DNA from: Bacteroidales bacterium
GTDB lineage: Bacteria > Bacteroidota > Bacteroidia > Bacteroidales > UBA932
Direction of reading: 5' to 3'
Assembly (NCBI GenBank): GCA_016286145.1
Contig: JAEESD010000002.1
Span: forward strand, 1-57,276
DNA: 57,276 bases
Both the position numbers and the translations under genes were made by a program. Under the pieces are notes generated by a model that saw only the letters and a list, made by a program, of their open reading frames with translations, searched no databases and was not told the DNA's origin. This document shows, in pieces, positions 26,791-36,379 of the stretch. How positions within the stretch are numbered: position 1 is the first letter of the stretch; each line of letters starts with the position of its first letter.

Positions 26791-28274
26791 TCAGTACACT
26801 TGTTATCCTGGCAGCCCTCGCGGGCTTCGATATCGCCGCGGATTTGACTCAACTCGATGAGACTCTCGAAAGGGCTTCTGTCTATCAGGCCGCCCACGAG
26901 CGCCGCATCCAGAGCTTTGAACACGATCTCGCTACGGGGAAGGCTTCTACCGATGCTGAGCGTTATGAGGTCTACGGGTCTATCTATGAGCTGGCGTATC
27001 CCTTTAAGTACGATTTGGCTATCGATGCCATCGAGAGTCAGGAGAAACTGGCTCTGAAGATGGGGCGCAATGACATGTTGACTGAGACCCGTCTTCGAAA
27101 AGCTATCCTTTATTGTACTGCCGGTCTTTATGTCGAGTGTAGCGAGATCGCCGAAAAAATTGATACAACCTCTTTCACTTCTGATACGCAAAAATTTCTT
27201 TACTACGAGTATCAGCAGCGTTTCTGCCGCGATTTCCGCGAATATAGAGAGCCTGGAAAGGGCGGAGAACTGGACGAAAGAGCGGGATATTACCGTGGCC
27301 GCCTGATCGAGTACCTGCCGGAAACCAACTTCCTCCGCCAGACCATGCTCCTTACCGAGCTCATCGAGCAGGGGAATTTTATCGGAGCGGAAGAGGTCGG
27401 CCTGGGGATGCTGTCCCGTTACCCTGAGGATTCCCACGAATACGCCATCGCTGCATATTACTACGGTGTTCTCTGCCACGAACAGGGAAATCCCGAGGGT
27501 GAGATTCACTGGTACATTCGTTCCGCAATCGCTGACATTTGCAGCGCAACTAAAGACAATGCGTCGCTGTACTGCGTTGCCATCAGTATAATGGATCAGG
27601 ACATAGCGCGCTCGTTCCGCTATACTCAGGTGGCGCTCGACGATGCCCTCTTCTACAATTCGAAGATCAGGCCTTTCCAGATTGCGAAGAACCTTCCCGC
27701 TATCGAGAAGGCCTACACAGCGATGATACGCAAGGAAGTCAACCGCCGGAATATCCTCCTTATTCTGATCTCCCTTCTTGCCGTCTTCCTCATTATCATA
27801 GTCCTTATGATGCTGAGCTATCACCGCAGACTCCAGAGGGCGGTAGCAGCTCTTTCTGAGGCCAATGCCGCTAAAGAAGAGTTTCTCGCTCTCTTCCTTT
27901 CGATGAGTTCATCTTATCTAGACAAACTCCGCCACCACCTCAGCCGCGATCAGATGGAAGAAGAGCTGAAATCCTTCTATGCCGCTTTCGACAATGCTTT
28001 CCTCGAACTGTATCCTTCCTTTGTCGAGGACTTCAACGAGCTGCTGGTCCCTGAAGCGAGGGTGGAACTGAAGAGGGGAGAGAAACTCAACACCGAACTT
28101 CGCATCTTCGCACTCATCAGACTGGGAGTCGATCAGTCTTCCCACATAGCGTCGCTTCTCCGTTACTCGGTAAACACTATATATAATTACCGCGCGCAGG
28201 TGAAAGCCTCCGCTCTCAGCGGCAGAGACGACTTCGAAGAGAGGGTGAAAGTAATCGGAACCCGCCACAAATAG
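26787..28274 (+). CDS. DUF6377-type membrane protein with TPR-like repeats and C-terminal HTH, probable PUL regulator
   Basis: A 495-residue protein. It has an N-terminal signal or anchor ([17 protein letters not shown]), a helical TPR-like sensor region (about 20-310), one strong transmembrane segment (about 325-345, ILLILISLLAVFLIIIVLMM), a coiled-coil stretch and a C-terminal domain whose end (LRIFALIRLGVDQSSHIASLL then SVNTIYNYRAQVKA) looks like a LuxR-like helix-turn-helix. This layout, periplasmic sensor to cytoplasmic DNA-binding domain in one chain, is known for regulators placed upstream of SusC/SusD loci. It lies immediately before the SusC gene, separated by a terminator and a new promoter. 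Regulation of that locus is inferred. Confidence 0.78.
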   Translation: MISTLVILAALAGFDIAADLTQLDETLERASVYQAAHERRIQSFEHDLATGKASTDAERYEVYGSIYELAYPFKYDLAIDAIESQEKLALKMGRNDMLTETRLRKAILYCTAGLYVECSEIAEKIDTTSFTSDTQKFLYYEYQQRFCRDFREYREPGKGGELDERAGYYRGRLIEYLPETNFLRQTMLLTELIEQGNFIGAEEVGLGMLSRYPEDSHEYAIAAYYYGVLCHEQGNPEGEIHWYIRSAIADICSATKDNASLYCVAISIMDQDIARSFRYTQVALDDALFYNSKIRPFQIAKNLPAIEKAYTAMIRKEVNRRNILLILISLLAVFLIIIVLMMLSYHRRLQRAVAALSEANAAKEEFLALFLSMSSSYLDKLRHHLSRDQMEEELKSFYAAFDNAFLELYPSFVEDFNELLVPEARVELKRGEKLNTELRIFALIRLGVDQSSHIASLLRYSVNTIYNYRAQVKASALSGRDDFEERVKVIGTRHK

Positions 28275-28309
28275 TCCACTTTTTTACTTGCCCAATCAGT
28301 TGATTATCA

Positions 28310-28340
28310 GGCGCCTGAGTTTTCAGGCGTCTACTTTTTC
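28310..28340 (+). terminator. Intrinsic terminator after the DUF6377 gene
   Basis: A 9-bp hairpin (with one G-U pair) around a 4-nt loop, arms ggcgcctga and tcaggcgtc, is followed by a T-rich tail (tactttttc). Confidence 0.75.
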
Positions 28341-28362
28341 GCTCCCGCGCGTATTTATAATG

Positions 28363-28393
28363 TTCGGCAGCAATTTTTAATTCCTTAATTTTG
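28363..28393 (+). promoter_or_regulatory. Promoter of the SusC/SusD locus
   Basis: The -7 box TAATTTTG (28386-28393) matches TAnnTTTG exactly. A -33-like TTCG (28363-28366) lies 19 nt upstream, the normal spacing. The leader to ATG 28423 is about 25 nt. Confidence 0.65.
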
Positions 28394-28422
28394 CACCACA
28401 TTATTTCGTAAATTTTTTAGAA

Positions 28423-31400
28423 ATGAAGAACCTGTTCAATCGAATCGCCCTCGTCCTTGTGACACTGCTTCTGAGCGTGGCCCCCGCCTTCGCCCAGCAG
28501 GTCAAGGGAATTGTACAGGATCAGGACGGACTGCCGGTAATCGGCGCGGCCGTGATGGTCCAGGGCACTTCAATCGGTACCGTTACCGGAGTGGACGGAG
28601 ACTGGATTCTCCCTTCTGTTCCGGAAGGCGCCATCCTCGAAATCTCTTCGATCGGCTACATCACCAAGACCGTCGCCCTCGCAGACGCCGCCCTCGTAAT
28701 TCTTGAGGAAGACAGCATAATGCTCGAGGACGTCGTGGTCGTCGGTTATGGCGTTCAGAAGAAGAGTGTCGTTACCGCGGCTATCGCCAAGGTCGGCTCA
28801 GACGAGCTCGGCAAGACCGCTCCCGTCCGAGTAGACAACGCCCTTAAGGGCCTGGCCGCCGGCGTGAACGTTACCTCTTCATCCGGTCAGCCCGGCGCAG
28901 CGGCCCGAATCAGGGTCCGTGGAACCGGAACCATCAATAACTCCGACCCTCTCTACATCGTAGACGGAATGCCTATCGAAGGCGGTATCGACTATCTGAA
29001 TCCTTCCGATATCGAGTCTATCGAAGTCCTCAAGGACGCAGCTTCGGGCGCAGTTTACGGAGCCCGTGCGGCAAACGGCGTTATCCTGGTTACTACCAAG
29101 AAAGGAACCAAGGGCGACGCCCGAGTCAACTATGAGTTCTCCTACGGCCTGTCGAGCCCCTGGAAGAAACTCGACGTCCTGAACGCTTCCCAGTACGCGA
29201 TGATGATCAACGAAGGTATGATGAACTCCGGCCAGGCTCCCAAGTATGCGGATCCTACAAGCTACGGAGTCGGAACCGACTGGCAGGACGAGATCTTCTA
29301 TTACAACGCCCCCCAGAGCCAGCACGAACTCAGCGTCAGCGGCGCTTCTGACAAGGTCAATTACTACCTCTCGTTGGGCTACCTCAGCCAGGACGGTATC
29401 ATCGGAGGAAATGTAGGCCGTTCCAACTACGACCGCCTTACCCTCCGTTCGAACACTACCTACGAAGTGATGGACAAGACCTCCGAGCGCAGCTTCCTCA
29501 ACAAGTTCACCCTCGGCAGCAACCTCTCCTACGCATACATTACCTCTACCGGAATTGCGACCAACTCAACCTGGGGCTCGCCCCTCGGATCGGCAGTCGC
29601 CCTTTCTCCTATTCTTAATGTATACGCGACAGATGACGAAGCTGCAACCCAGATCTCGACCTACGGCGCAGCGGGTATGATCTACGGCACCAACGGCCGC
29701 ATGTTCACCGTCCCCGGCGGCTCATACAACGAGATGGTCAACCCCGTCGCGGCCCTGTCGCTGCCCGGCAGCAAGGGCTGGAGCCACAAATTCGTAGGCG
29801 GATTCAGCGGCGAACTCCAGATCATCGAGGGCCTCAAGCTGCGCAACGCGATCGGCCTCGACCTCTCCTTCTGGGGCGACAACGGCTATACGGACGTCTT
29901 CTACCTGAGCAGCAGCCAGCAGGCTACGGAATCCTCCGCCTCCGGCTCGGCTTGCAACTCCCTCGTCTGGCAGGTTGAAAACACCCTCACCTATACCAAG
30001 ACCTTTGGAGAACATAGCATCACCGCCCTGCTCGGCCAGTCTGCCAAAGCCTCGAACGGCCAGTATCTCGGTGCATCATCGAAGTTCCTCAAGGACATCA
30101 ACAAGCCTTATATCGACTATACCAACGGCCTCCAGGCCGACGGCGACCGCAACGGTTGGGGCGCACCCTACGCCCAGGCAAAGCTCGCCTCCTACTTCGC
30201 CCGACTCAGCTACAACTACGCTGAGCGCTATATGGCCGAGGTTACAGTTCGTCGCGACGGTTCATCCCGCTTCGGCGCCAACAACCACTGGGCAACCTTC
30301 CCATCTGTCTCCCTGGGCTGGAACCTCTTCAAGGAAGAGTTTATGCAGGGCGTCATCCCCGAACTGAGCAACGCAAAGCTCCGCGCCTCCTGGGGCCAGA
30401 ACGGTAACGAAAACATCGGTAACTTCCGTTACACCGTCCTTACCGAAGGCAACAACAACTACTTCTTCGGCACCGGCGCTACCGAGGCTATCGGCGTAAA
30501 GGCCAGCGGCCTTGCGAACCAGAGCCTCCGCTGGGAGACCTCGACCCAGACCGACCTCGGTCTCGACCTCGGTTTCTTCGCAAACAAGCTCACCTTTACC
30601 GTAGACTATTACAACAAGCTTACCGAGGGTATGCTTATGACCATGCCTATCCCTTCATACGTAGGCGAGAGCAAGCCTATCGGCAATGTCGGCCTCATGA
30701 GCAACAGGGGCGTCGAGTTCGAGCTTGGCTACAAATACTCGGTCGGTGACTGGAACTTCCGCATTAACGGAAACGCCACCTACCTCAAGAACGAGCTCAT
30801 CAAGCTCGGCAACGACACCGGCTGGGCCAACTACGACAGCTTCCAGGGAACCGGAACTATTTCCCGTGCCGAAAACGGCATGCCTTTCCCTTACTTCTAT
30901 GGTTACAAGACAGACGGCATCTTCCAGAACGTCGCCCAGATCGACTCCTATACCTGGACCGATCCTGAGACCGGAGAAGTCAAGAAGATTCAGCCCAAGG
31001 CCAACCCCGGCGATGTCCGTTTCCAGGACATCAACAACGACGGAGTGATCGACGACAACGACCGCACCTATATCGGAAAGGGAACTCCTGACTGGACCTT
31101 CGGTCTGAACTTCCAGGCAAGCTGGAAGGGCTTCGACTTCTCGATGCTTATCCAGGGTGTTGCCGGAGTACAGGTGTTCGACTGTACCCGCCGTACCGAC
31201 ATCCGTGCCGTCAACCTTCCTTCCTATATGCTTGACCGCTGGACCGGAGAGGGTACTTCGAACCACTATCCCCGTTTCGTCATCGGCGACAAGTTCAACT
31301 GGGTCTCTTCAGACCTCTACGTCTACGACGGATCCTATGCACGCATCAAGAACGTTCAGCTGGGCTACACTCTTCCCGAGTCACTCGTAAGGAAGGCCCT

Positions 31401-31566
31401 CATCTCCAATGTCCGCGTCTATGTAGCCGCCGAGAACCTTCTCACCCTTACCGGCTACCACGGTTTCGATCCTGAAATCGCATCCGGCGGTACTTCTCTG
31501 GGAATCGACTACGGTGTTTACCCTCAGGCACGCACCTTCACCGCAGGCGTAAGCGTAGCATTTTAA
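28423..31566 (+). CDS. SusC/RagA family TonB-linked outer-membrane transporter
   Basis: A 1047-residue protein: signal peptide (1-25), CarboxypepD_reg-like domain (about 27-105, VKGIVQDQDGLPVIGAAV), the SusC motif DVVVVGYGVQKK, a plug domain with GTGTINNSDPLYIVDGMPI and ANGVILVTTKKG, and a 22-strand-type barrel ending in FTAGVSVAF. With SusD it forms a pedal-bin transporter that imports oligosaccharides across the outer membrane. The downstream genes (SusD, surface lipoprotein, GH16 enzyme) make the likely cargo beta-1,3- or mixed-linkage glucan oligosaccharides, which is an inference from context. Confidence 0.95.
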   Translation: MKNLFNRIALVLVTLLLSVAPAFAQQVKGIVQDQDGLPVIGAAVMVQGTSIGTVTGVDGDWILPSVPEGAILEISSIGYITKTVALADAALVILEEDSIMLEDVVVVGYGVQKKSVVTAAIAKVGSDELGKTAPVRVDNALKGLAAGVNVTSSSGQPGAAARIRVRGTGTINNSDPLYIVDGMPIEGGIDYLNPSDIESIEVLKDAASGAVYGARAANGVILVTTKKGTKGDARVNYEFSYGLSSPWKKLDVLNASQYAMMINEGMMNSGQAPKYADPTSYGVGTDWQDEIFYYNAPQSQHELSVSGASDKVNYYLSLGYLSQDGIIGGNVGRSNYDRLTLRSNTTYEVMDKTSERSFLNKFTLGSNLSYAYITSTGIATNSTWGSPLGSAVALSPILNVYATDDEAATQISTYGAAGMIYGTNGRMFTVPGGSYNEMVNPVAALSLPGSKGWSHKFVGGFSGELQIIEGLKLRNAIGLDLSFWGDNGYTDVFYLSSSQQATESSASGSACNSLVWQVENTLTYTKTFGEHSITALLGQSAKASNGQYLGASSKFLKDINKPYIDYTNGLQADGDRNGWGAPYAQAKLASYFARLSYNYAERYMAEVTVRRDGSSRFGANNHWATFPSVSLGWNLFKEEFMQGVIPELSNAKLRASWGQNGNENIGNFRYTVLTEGNNNYFFGTGATEAIGVKASGLANQSLRWETSTQTDLGLDLGFFANKLTFTVDYYNKLTEGMLMTMPIPSYVGESKPIGNVGLMSNRGVEFELGYKYSVGDWNFRINGNATYLKNELIKLGNDTGWANYDSFQGTGTISRAENGMPFPYFYGYKTDGIFQNVAQIDSYTWTDPETGEVKKIQPKANPGDVRFQDINNDGVIDDNDRTYIGKGTPDWTFGLNFQASWKGFDFSMLIQGVAGVQVFDCTRRTDIRAVNLPSYMLDRWTGEGTSNHYPRFVIGDKFNWVSSDLYVYDGSYARIKNVQLGYTLPESLVRKALISNVRVYVAAENLLTLTGYHGFDPEIASGGTSLGIDYGVYPQARTFTAGVSVAF

Positions 31567-31584
31567 TGACAGGAGGACACAGTT

Positions 31585-33099
31585 ATGAAACTTAACAAGA
31601 TAATTTCAGTAATAGCTCTCGGCTCTGTTATCTTCGCTTCCTGCGGAGACGACTTCCTTACGGTCGAGAACCCTACCGCTCAGCCTATCGAAGAGTACTT
31701 CACTACCGCTGACCACCTCCAGGAAGCCCTCGTAGCGGCTTACGCTCCGCTCCACTGGACAGACTGGTCAAACGGTCAGTACAACCCGCTTCCGATAATG
31801 AGCGACATAATGGCTGATCAGATCTGGGTCGGTGGCGAAAGCAAGACCGACAACCAGTTCTGGCACCTTATGATGAACTTCGAGGCTCTTCCTACCAACT
31901 GTATGACCTCTATCTGGGTTTGCGGTTACTCGGGAGTCAAGAGGTGCAACGACCTTATCCTCTATACCGGATGGACTAAGGCAGCCGGCAACATCGATGC
32001 TCAGGAAGAGACTCTGATGCTCGAGCAGGCCCGCCTTCTCAGGGTCTACTACTATAGCTGGCTCTGGAAGTTCTGGGGCAACATCGTCTACTACGAGAAG
32101 AACCTCGAGGATCCTTATCTCGGAACTCAGTTCTCTGCAGACGAGGTCTACGCGAAGATGATCGCCGACCTCGAAGGCGCGATCGCGCTTGGCGCTCTTC
32201 CTATGCGCCAGCCGGACGATAAGGCAGGTTACCTTACAAAGGCCTTCGCATACATGCTCTACGCCGAGCTCGTAATGTATCAGAAGGACGAGTCCCGTTA
32301 CGCTACAGCCCTCGGTTATATGAAGGAGATCATCGAAGACTCGGCCGAATACGATCTGGTCGACGACTACGGCACCATCTTCAAGCCCGCGGGCGAGTGG
32401 AGCAAGGAATCCATCTTCGAGATTACCTACAGGGCAGACGCTCAGGTCCGTTCATACGACAACGTCCTCGGCGCGGGCGGCACTATCCTCCCTCAGCTTA
32501 TCGGCCCTTACAATATGGTCGAGGGCGCCGATGACCACAAAGCCGGCTGGGGCTTCGCTCCCGTCCGCAAGGAAACCTACGATATGTACGCAGTAGGCGA
32601 CGCGCGTCGCGATGCTACCTGCTACGATGCGACCGTAAACGCCTACGAGGCCCGCTATGAGGATACCGGCTACTTCCTCGAGAAGTACCAGGGTCTCCAG
32701 AGCGAGTACAATACCGGCGACGGCGCGCCCGATATGCGCTTTGGCAACAACTACCGTATCTACCGCTTCGCAGAGACTCTGCTCAATGCGGCAGAGCTCG
32801 CCCTTACCAGCGATCCGACCAATGCCAAGACCTGGCTCAACAAGGTCCACAACCGCGCAGGCCTTACCGATACGGTGGATGCCACCCTTGCCAACATCAA
32901 GGAGGAGCGCAAGCTCGAATTCGTTGGCGAAGGAAAACGCTACTGGGATCTTGTTCGCTGGGGCGACGCTCCTACCGTCCTCGTACCGGACACCTATGGC
33001 TTCCGTACTAACACCTGGAGCGAGAGCAAGAAGTATCTCCCCATCCCTCAGAGCGAGATTGACGCCGCCCTCGGAACCCTTAAACAGAACAATTATTAA
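31585..33099 (+). CDS. SusD/RagB family surface glycan-binding lipoprotein
   Basis: A 504-residue lipoprotein (lipobox FASC, Cys20). It has the SusD architecture: an N-terminal region (CGDDFLTVENPTAQPIEEYF), helical TPR scaffold with RLLRVYYYSWLWKFWGNIVYY, and the C-terminal signature IKEERKLEFVGEGKRYWDLVRWG plus KKYLPIPQSEID. It forms the lid of the SusC transporter and binds glycan at the cell surface. It starts 18 nt after SusC and is certainly in the same operon. Confidence 0.95.
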   Translation: MKLNKIISVIALGSVIFASCGDDFLTVENPTAQPIEEYFTTADHLQEALVAAYAPLHWTDWSNGQYNPLPIMSDIMADQIWVGGESKTDNQFWHLMMNFEALPTNCMTSIWVCGYSGVKRCNDLILYTGWTKAAGNIDAQEETLMLEQARLLRVYYYSWLWKFWGNIVYYEKNLEDPYLGTQFSADEVYAKMIADLEGAIALGALPMRQPDDKAGYLTKAFAYMLYAELVMYQKDESRYATALGYMKEIIEDSAEYDLVDDYGTIFKPAGEWSKESIFEITYRADAQVRSYDNVLGAGGTILPQLIGPYNMVEGADDHKAGWGFAPVRKETYDMYAVGDARRDATCYDATVNAYEARYEDTGYFLEKYQGLQSEYNTGDGAPDMRFGNNYRIYRFAETLLNAAELALTSDPTNAKTWLNKVHNRAGLTDTVDATLANIKEERKLEFVGEGKRYWDLVRWGDAPTVLVPDTYGFRTNTWSESKKYLPIPQSEIDAALGTLKQNNY

Positions 33100-33119
33100 C
33101 AACCATTAATATTAACACA

Positions 33120-34556
33120 ATGAAAAAGTTTTTTGCACTTTTGAGCATTGCAGCTCTTGCATTTGCAACCGTAGCCTGCAATCCCGATGATCAGAAGGAT
33201 CAGCCTCAGCTTCCTTCAGCCGCCGGCATCACCCCCGTTGTGACCGTTGACGGTACTGTAGTTACTTTCGCTCTCCCTGAGGGAACGACAGGTCTTATTC
33301 CTATCTGGTACACCAACGAGTCCGGAGATTTCGCTTTCGCAGGACAGGGCAACCCCTTCCAGAAGACCTTCTTCGACGCAGGTACCTTCAAAGTACGTAT
33401 GTATGTCAGCAACTCGGTAGGTCAGTCTGCAGACTATGCAGAGGCTGAGTTCACCGTTGAGGGACAGGAAGGCTGGAACGGCTACAACTACAACTCACAG
33501 TTCAACATCTGGAAGGCTGGTGAGGATGCAGGTATGGATGCCAGCTACACCTGGTGCAGCCCGGGTTGGGCCGGTGAGGTTTCAGTTCCTTTCACCACCA
33601 ATCCTTACACCCTTACCGTTCCCGGCGCTTGCTCGGATCGTTGGCAGTGCCAGTTCCACCTTGTTCCGGGCGCAGATGTTGCTCTCTCTTCCGAGAAGAA
33701 CTACGACTTCTCCTGCATTATCGAACTCAGCAAGCCCGCTGGTGTGACCGTTAAGGTTACCGATGTTGCTAGCGACGACAACTTCCTCTTCGTCACCCTC
33801 GACGATATGCCTGCTGGCGAGAACATCTACTGGATGAAGAACGTCAAGGGTATCGATGCTTCCGCAGTCAAGATCGTCTTCGACTTCGGTTACAGCGAGG
33901 CCGGCAATGAGGTTAAGATCACCCGCATCACCCTTAAGGACCATGCCAACGACGACGGCACCAACGCTCCCGACAAGGAAGAGCCTGTAACTCCCGAACC
34001 TCCGGTAGACGACAGCGAGTATCCTGCAGACAGCTATGTATTCGATGTAAACGGCGAGGGCAACCTCTGGAAAGCCGCTCTCGGAAACGAGATGTTCTTC
34101 TACTATTTCTGCAACGGTGGCGACTGGAACGGTGTTGAGACCGAGACAGCAGAGCCTTCCTTCCTCGTAAAGAGCGGCAACTCTTATGCTATCACTCTCG
34201 AGAATGGAACCAACTCACAGTGGCAGGATCAGTTCTTCGTATGGCCTGGCGCAGGCAGCTATATCGCTCTGTCCGACTCTAAGAAGTACGCTCTCCAGCT
34301 CAAGCTTACCGCAACCGTAGACACCCCTGCATTCTTCAAGATCGAGCAGTGGGCAGAAGGTGGCCCCAAACACGAAGGTGCTAACATCTGGGAGAAGGGT
34401 GCAGTTTCGATCAAGGCAGGTGAAGACCTCGTCATTACCTCCAAGATCATCTCCGGTGTCGCTTGCGACAACGTCAACCTTATCTTCGACTTCGGCGGTT
34501 GTACCGCAGGCGCAGTTGTCACCATCAAGGACATCTGCCTCCAGGAGTACAAATAG
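33120..34556 (+). CDS. Surface glycan-binding lipoprotein with two related CBM-like modules
   Basis: A 478-residue lipoprotein (lipobox TVAC, Cys20). It begins with a PKD-like beta-sandwich (about 35-115), then two modules that resemble each other (about 118-285 and about 305-478), joined by a Pro/Glu linker. Each module contains a W-Q-x-Q-F segment, P-G-A and an A-L-S-x-x-K-x-Y segment, and ends IKDI or ITRITLKD, consistent with CBM4/9-like jelly rolls. The third gene after SusC in a PUL usually encodes such a surface glycan-binding protein (SusE/SusF position). It contains many Trp and Phe residues suited to binding beta-glucan. The CBM family assignment is tentative. Confidence 0.75.
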   Translation: MKKFFALLSIAALAFATVACNPDDQKDQPQLPSAAGITPVVTVDGTVVTFALPEGTTGLIPIWYTNESGDFAFAGQGNPFQKTFFDAGTFKVRMYVSNSVGQSADYAEAEFTVEGQEGWNGYNYNSQFNIWKAGEDAGMDASYTWCSPGWAGEVSVPFTTNPYTLTVPGACSDRWQCQFHLVPGADVALSSEKNYDFSCIIELSKPAGVTVKVTDVASDDNFLFVTLDDMPAGENIYWMKNVKGIDASAVKIVFDFGYSEAGNEVKITRITLKDHANDDGTNAPDKEEPVTPEPPVDDSEYPADSYVFDVNGEGNLWKAALGNEMFFYYFCNGGDWNGVETETAEPSFLVKSGNSYAITLENGTNSQWQDQFFVWPGAGSYIALSDSKKYALQLKLTATVDTPAFFKIEQWAEGGPKHEGANIWEKGAVSIKAGEDLVITSKIISGVACDNVNLIFDFGGCTAGAVVTIKDICLQEYK

Positions 34557-34563
34557 TTAAAAT

Positions 34564-35658
34564 ATGAAACCCATCCGCATTTTGTCTTTACTTCCCCTCA
34601 TACTATTCGCCCTGTGCTGCAGACCGCAGCCGGTCGAGGTCCCGCAGAACAGTATCGCCTTCACTCCCGATTCGCTCATTTTCGAGCAGCAGGGAGGAGA
34701 GCAGACGTTCTTTGTGACCGCTTCCGCCCCCGGAATCGCTCTCTATAGCGATCAGGATTGGGTGACAAGCATCGAACCTCCGTACTGCGCCCAGCAGGAA
34801 GGATCCTTCACCGTGAAGGTAAAACCCAACTCCACTACCGCTACCCGCGAAGGAGCTGTAGTGATAAAGGTCGGACAGACGAGGACACAACTGCCCATCC
34901 GTCAGCCCGGTCTGGATCCCGAGGAGGTTGGAATCGAAACGCCTGAGGGCTATACCCTTGTCTGGCACGACGAGTTCGATTATGACGGACTGCCGGCTTC
35001 GACCGACTGGAAGTATCAGACGGGAGACGGCGGATGGGGTAACCATGAACTTCAGGACTACGTGTCCGGCGAGTACAACGGCGTAAAGATCGCCGAGGTC
35101 TCGGACGGCACCCTGAAGGTATGGGCTAAAAAATTGGACGGCAAGGTCCGGTCCGTACGTCTGAATACTCGCAAGAGCTGGACGTACGGCTGGATCGAGG
35201 CGTCCCTTAAGCTCCCCAAGGGCAAGGGCACATGGCCCGCATTCTGGATGATGCCTTCTCAGTTTACCGGCTGGCCGAAAGACGGCGAGATCGATATTAT
35301 GGAGGAGGTAGGCTATCATGCAAATTACTGCAGTTCCTCTATCCATTGCAACCGCTACAACAACAGCGGATCTACGATCGAACACGCTGAGAGATATATT
35401 CCTACCGCTCAGACCGAGTTCCATGTCTACGGACTTGAGTGGACAGCAGACTATATGACTTTCTATCAGGACGGCAAGGCGATTCTAACCTACAAGAATA
35501 ACGGAGGCGGCCACGACAGCTGGCCCTTTTACAAGCCGTTCTACATCATCCTCAATCTCGCCTGGGGAGGCGACTGGGGCGGCGCTCAGGGCGTCGACGA
35601 GTCGTGCCTGCCCACCGCGATGGAGGTGGACTGGGTAAGAGTGTTCCAGAAAATGTAA
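34564..35658 (+). CDS. GH16 beta-glucanase lipoprotein with N-terminal BACON domain
   Basis: A 364-residue protein with a lipobox-like N-terminus (FALC, Cys18). A BACON-type beta-sandwich (about 30-120) precedes a GH16 domain. The catalytic motif E-x-D-x-x-E is GEIDIMEE (Glu242 nucleophile, Asp244, Glu247 acid/base). The extra residue in the motif, and neighbouring stretches such as WPAFWMM and PFYIILNLAWGGDWGG, match laminarinases and lichenases. It would cut beta-1,3 or mixed-linkage beta-1,3/1,4-glucan at the cell surface and feed the SusC/D pair. It ends 4 nt before the convergent MBL gene, so it is the last PUL gene. Confidence 0.92.
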   Translation: MKPIRILSLLPLILFALCCRPQPVEVPQNSIAFTPDSLIFEQQGGEQTFFVTASAPGIALYSDQDWVTSIEPPYCAQQEGSFTVKVKPNSTTATREGAVVIKVGQTRTQLPIRQPGLDPEEVGIETPEGYTLVWHDEFDYDGLPASTDWKYQTGDGGWGNHELQDYVSGEYNGVKIAEVSDGTLKVWAKKLDGKVRSVRLNTRKSWTYGWIEASLKLPKGKGTWPAFWMMPSQFTGWPKDGEIDIMEEVGYHANYCSSSIHCNRYNNSGSTIEHAERYIPTAQTEFHVYGLEWTADYMTFYQDGKAILTYKNNGGGHDSWPFYKPFYIILNLAWGGDWGGAQGVDESCLPTAMEVDWVRVFQKM

Positions 35659-35662
35659 TTTA

Positions 35663-36298
35663 TTAATCGATTGAATCGATCCCTTCCCAAGGCTCGTTAA
35701 AGGGCTGAAGGAAGGGATTGTTCGTTCTCTCGTCCGAGATAGTAGAGGACGAACCGTGTCCGGGGAAGATCTGGACGTCTCCGTCCAGCCCCATCACCTT
35801 GTCCATTATCGAGACAATCAGGTCGTCGTATTCGCCGCCCTTGAGGTCCGTGCGGCCGATAGTCCCGCGAAAGAGGGTGTCTCCGGTCATCAGCGCTTTA
35901 TCCGCGGGGAGGTAGTAGCAGACTCCGCCGGGGGTGTGGCCGGGGGTAGTGATAACCTCGAAATGGAGCCCGCCGAGATCCAGCTTCTGTCCGTCTTCCA
36001 GCGGGGTGGTATCGAAATCGATATTGAACACCGTTTTCTCCGCCTCACACATATAGACCGGCACCCCGAACTTGTCCTGGATGGCTTTCGCGCCCGAACG
36101 GTGGTCCGGGTGGGCATGGGTCAGCAGAACGGCGACCGGGCGAAGGCGCTGGGTCTCGAGCCAGCCGAAAAAGGATTCCTGCTCCCTGCCGGGATCGCAG
36201 CCGGGATCGACTATTACTGCTTCGGAGGAATTTCCTTCAGAGAGGACATATGTATTTTCCTGAAAGGGGTTGAAGACGAAATGGCGGATGTTCAGCAT
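35663..36298 (-). CDS. MBL-fold metallo-hydrolase (glyoxalase II-like)
   Basis: A 211-residue cytoplasmic metallo-beta-lactamase-fold hydrolase. Zinc ligands are in THAHPDH, TPGHTPGG, MTGDTLF and the C-terminal FPGHGSSST. Its short length and motif set match the group often named hydroxyacylglutathione hydrolase-like or YcbL; the actual thioester substrate is unknown. ATG 36298 (MLNIRHFVFNPFQENTY) is the conserved start; an upstream ATG at 36337 would lie across the promoter. It diverges from the first deoxynucleoside kinase gene. Confidence 0.9.
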   Translation of the reverse strand: MLNIRHFVFNPFQENTYVLSEGNSSEAVIVDPGCDPGREQESFFGWLETQRLRPVAVLLTHAHPDHRSGAKAIQDKFGVPVYMCEAEKTVFNIDFDTTPLEDGQKLDLGGLHFEVITTPGHTPGGVCYYLPADKALMTGDTLFRGTIGRTDLKGGEYDDLIVSIMDKVMGLDGDVQIFPGHGSSSTISDERTNNPFLQPFNEPWEGIDSID

Positions 36299-36325
36299 TT
36301 GTTCATAACTCTGGGTTACCGTGGG

Positions 36326-36333
36326 CAAAATTA
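36326..36333 (-). promoter_or_regulatory. -7 box of the MBL gene
   Basis: Reads TAATTTTG on the - strand, an exact match to TAnnTTTG, about 27 nt upstream of ATG 36298. It is 13 nt from the divergent box of the kinase gene, so the two promoters overlap. Confidence 0.55.
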
Positions 36334-36346
36334 ACAAAACTTATCG

Positions 36347-36354
36347 TAAATTTG
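36347..36354 (+). promoter_or_regulatory. -7 box of the first deoxynucleoside kinase gene
   Basis: TAAATTTG, an exact TAnnTTTG match 25 nt before ATG 36380. No clear -33 box is visible. Confidence 0.55.
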
Positions 36355-36379
36355 TGAGATTGCAAACCACGGACATCTT

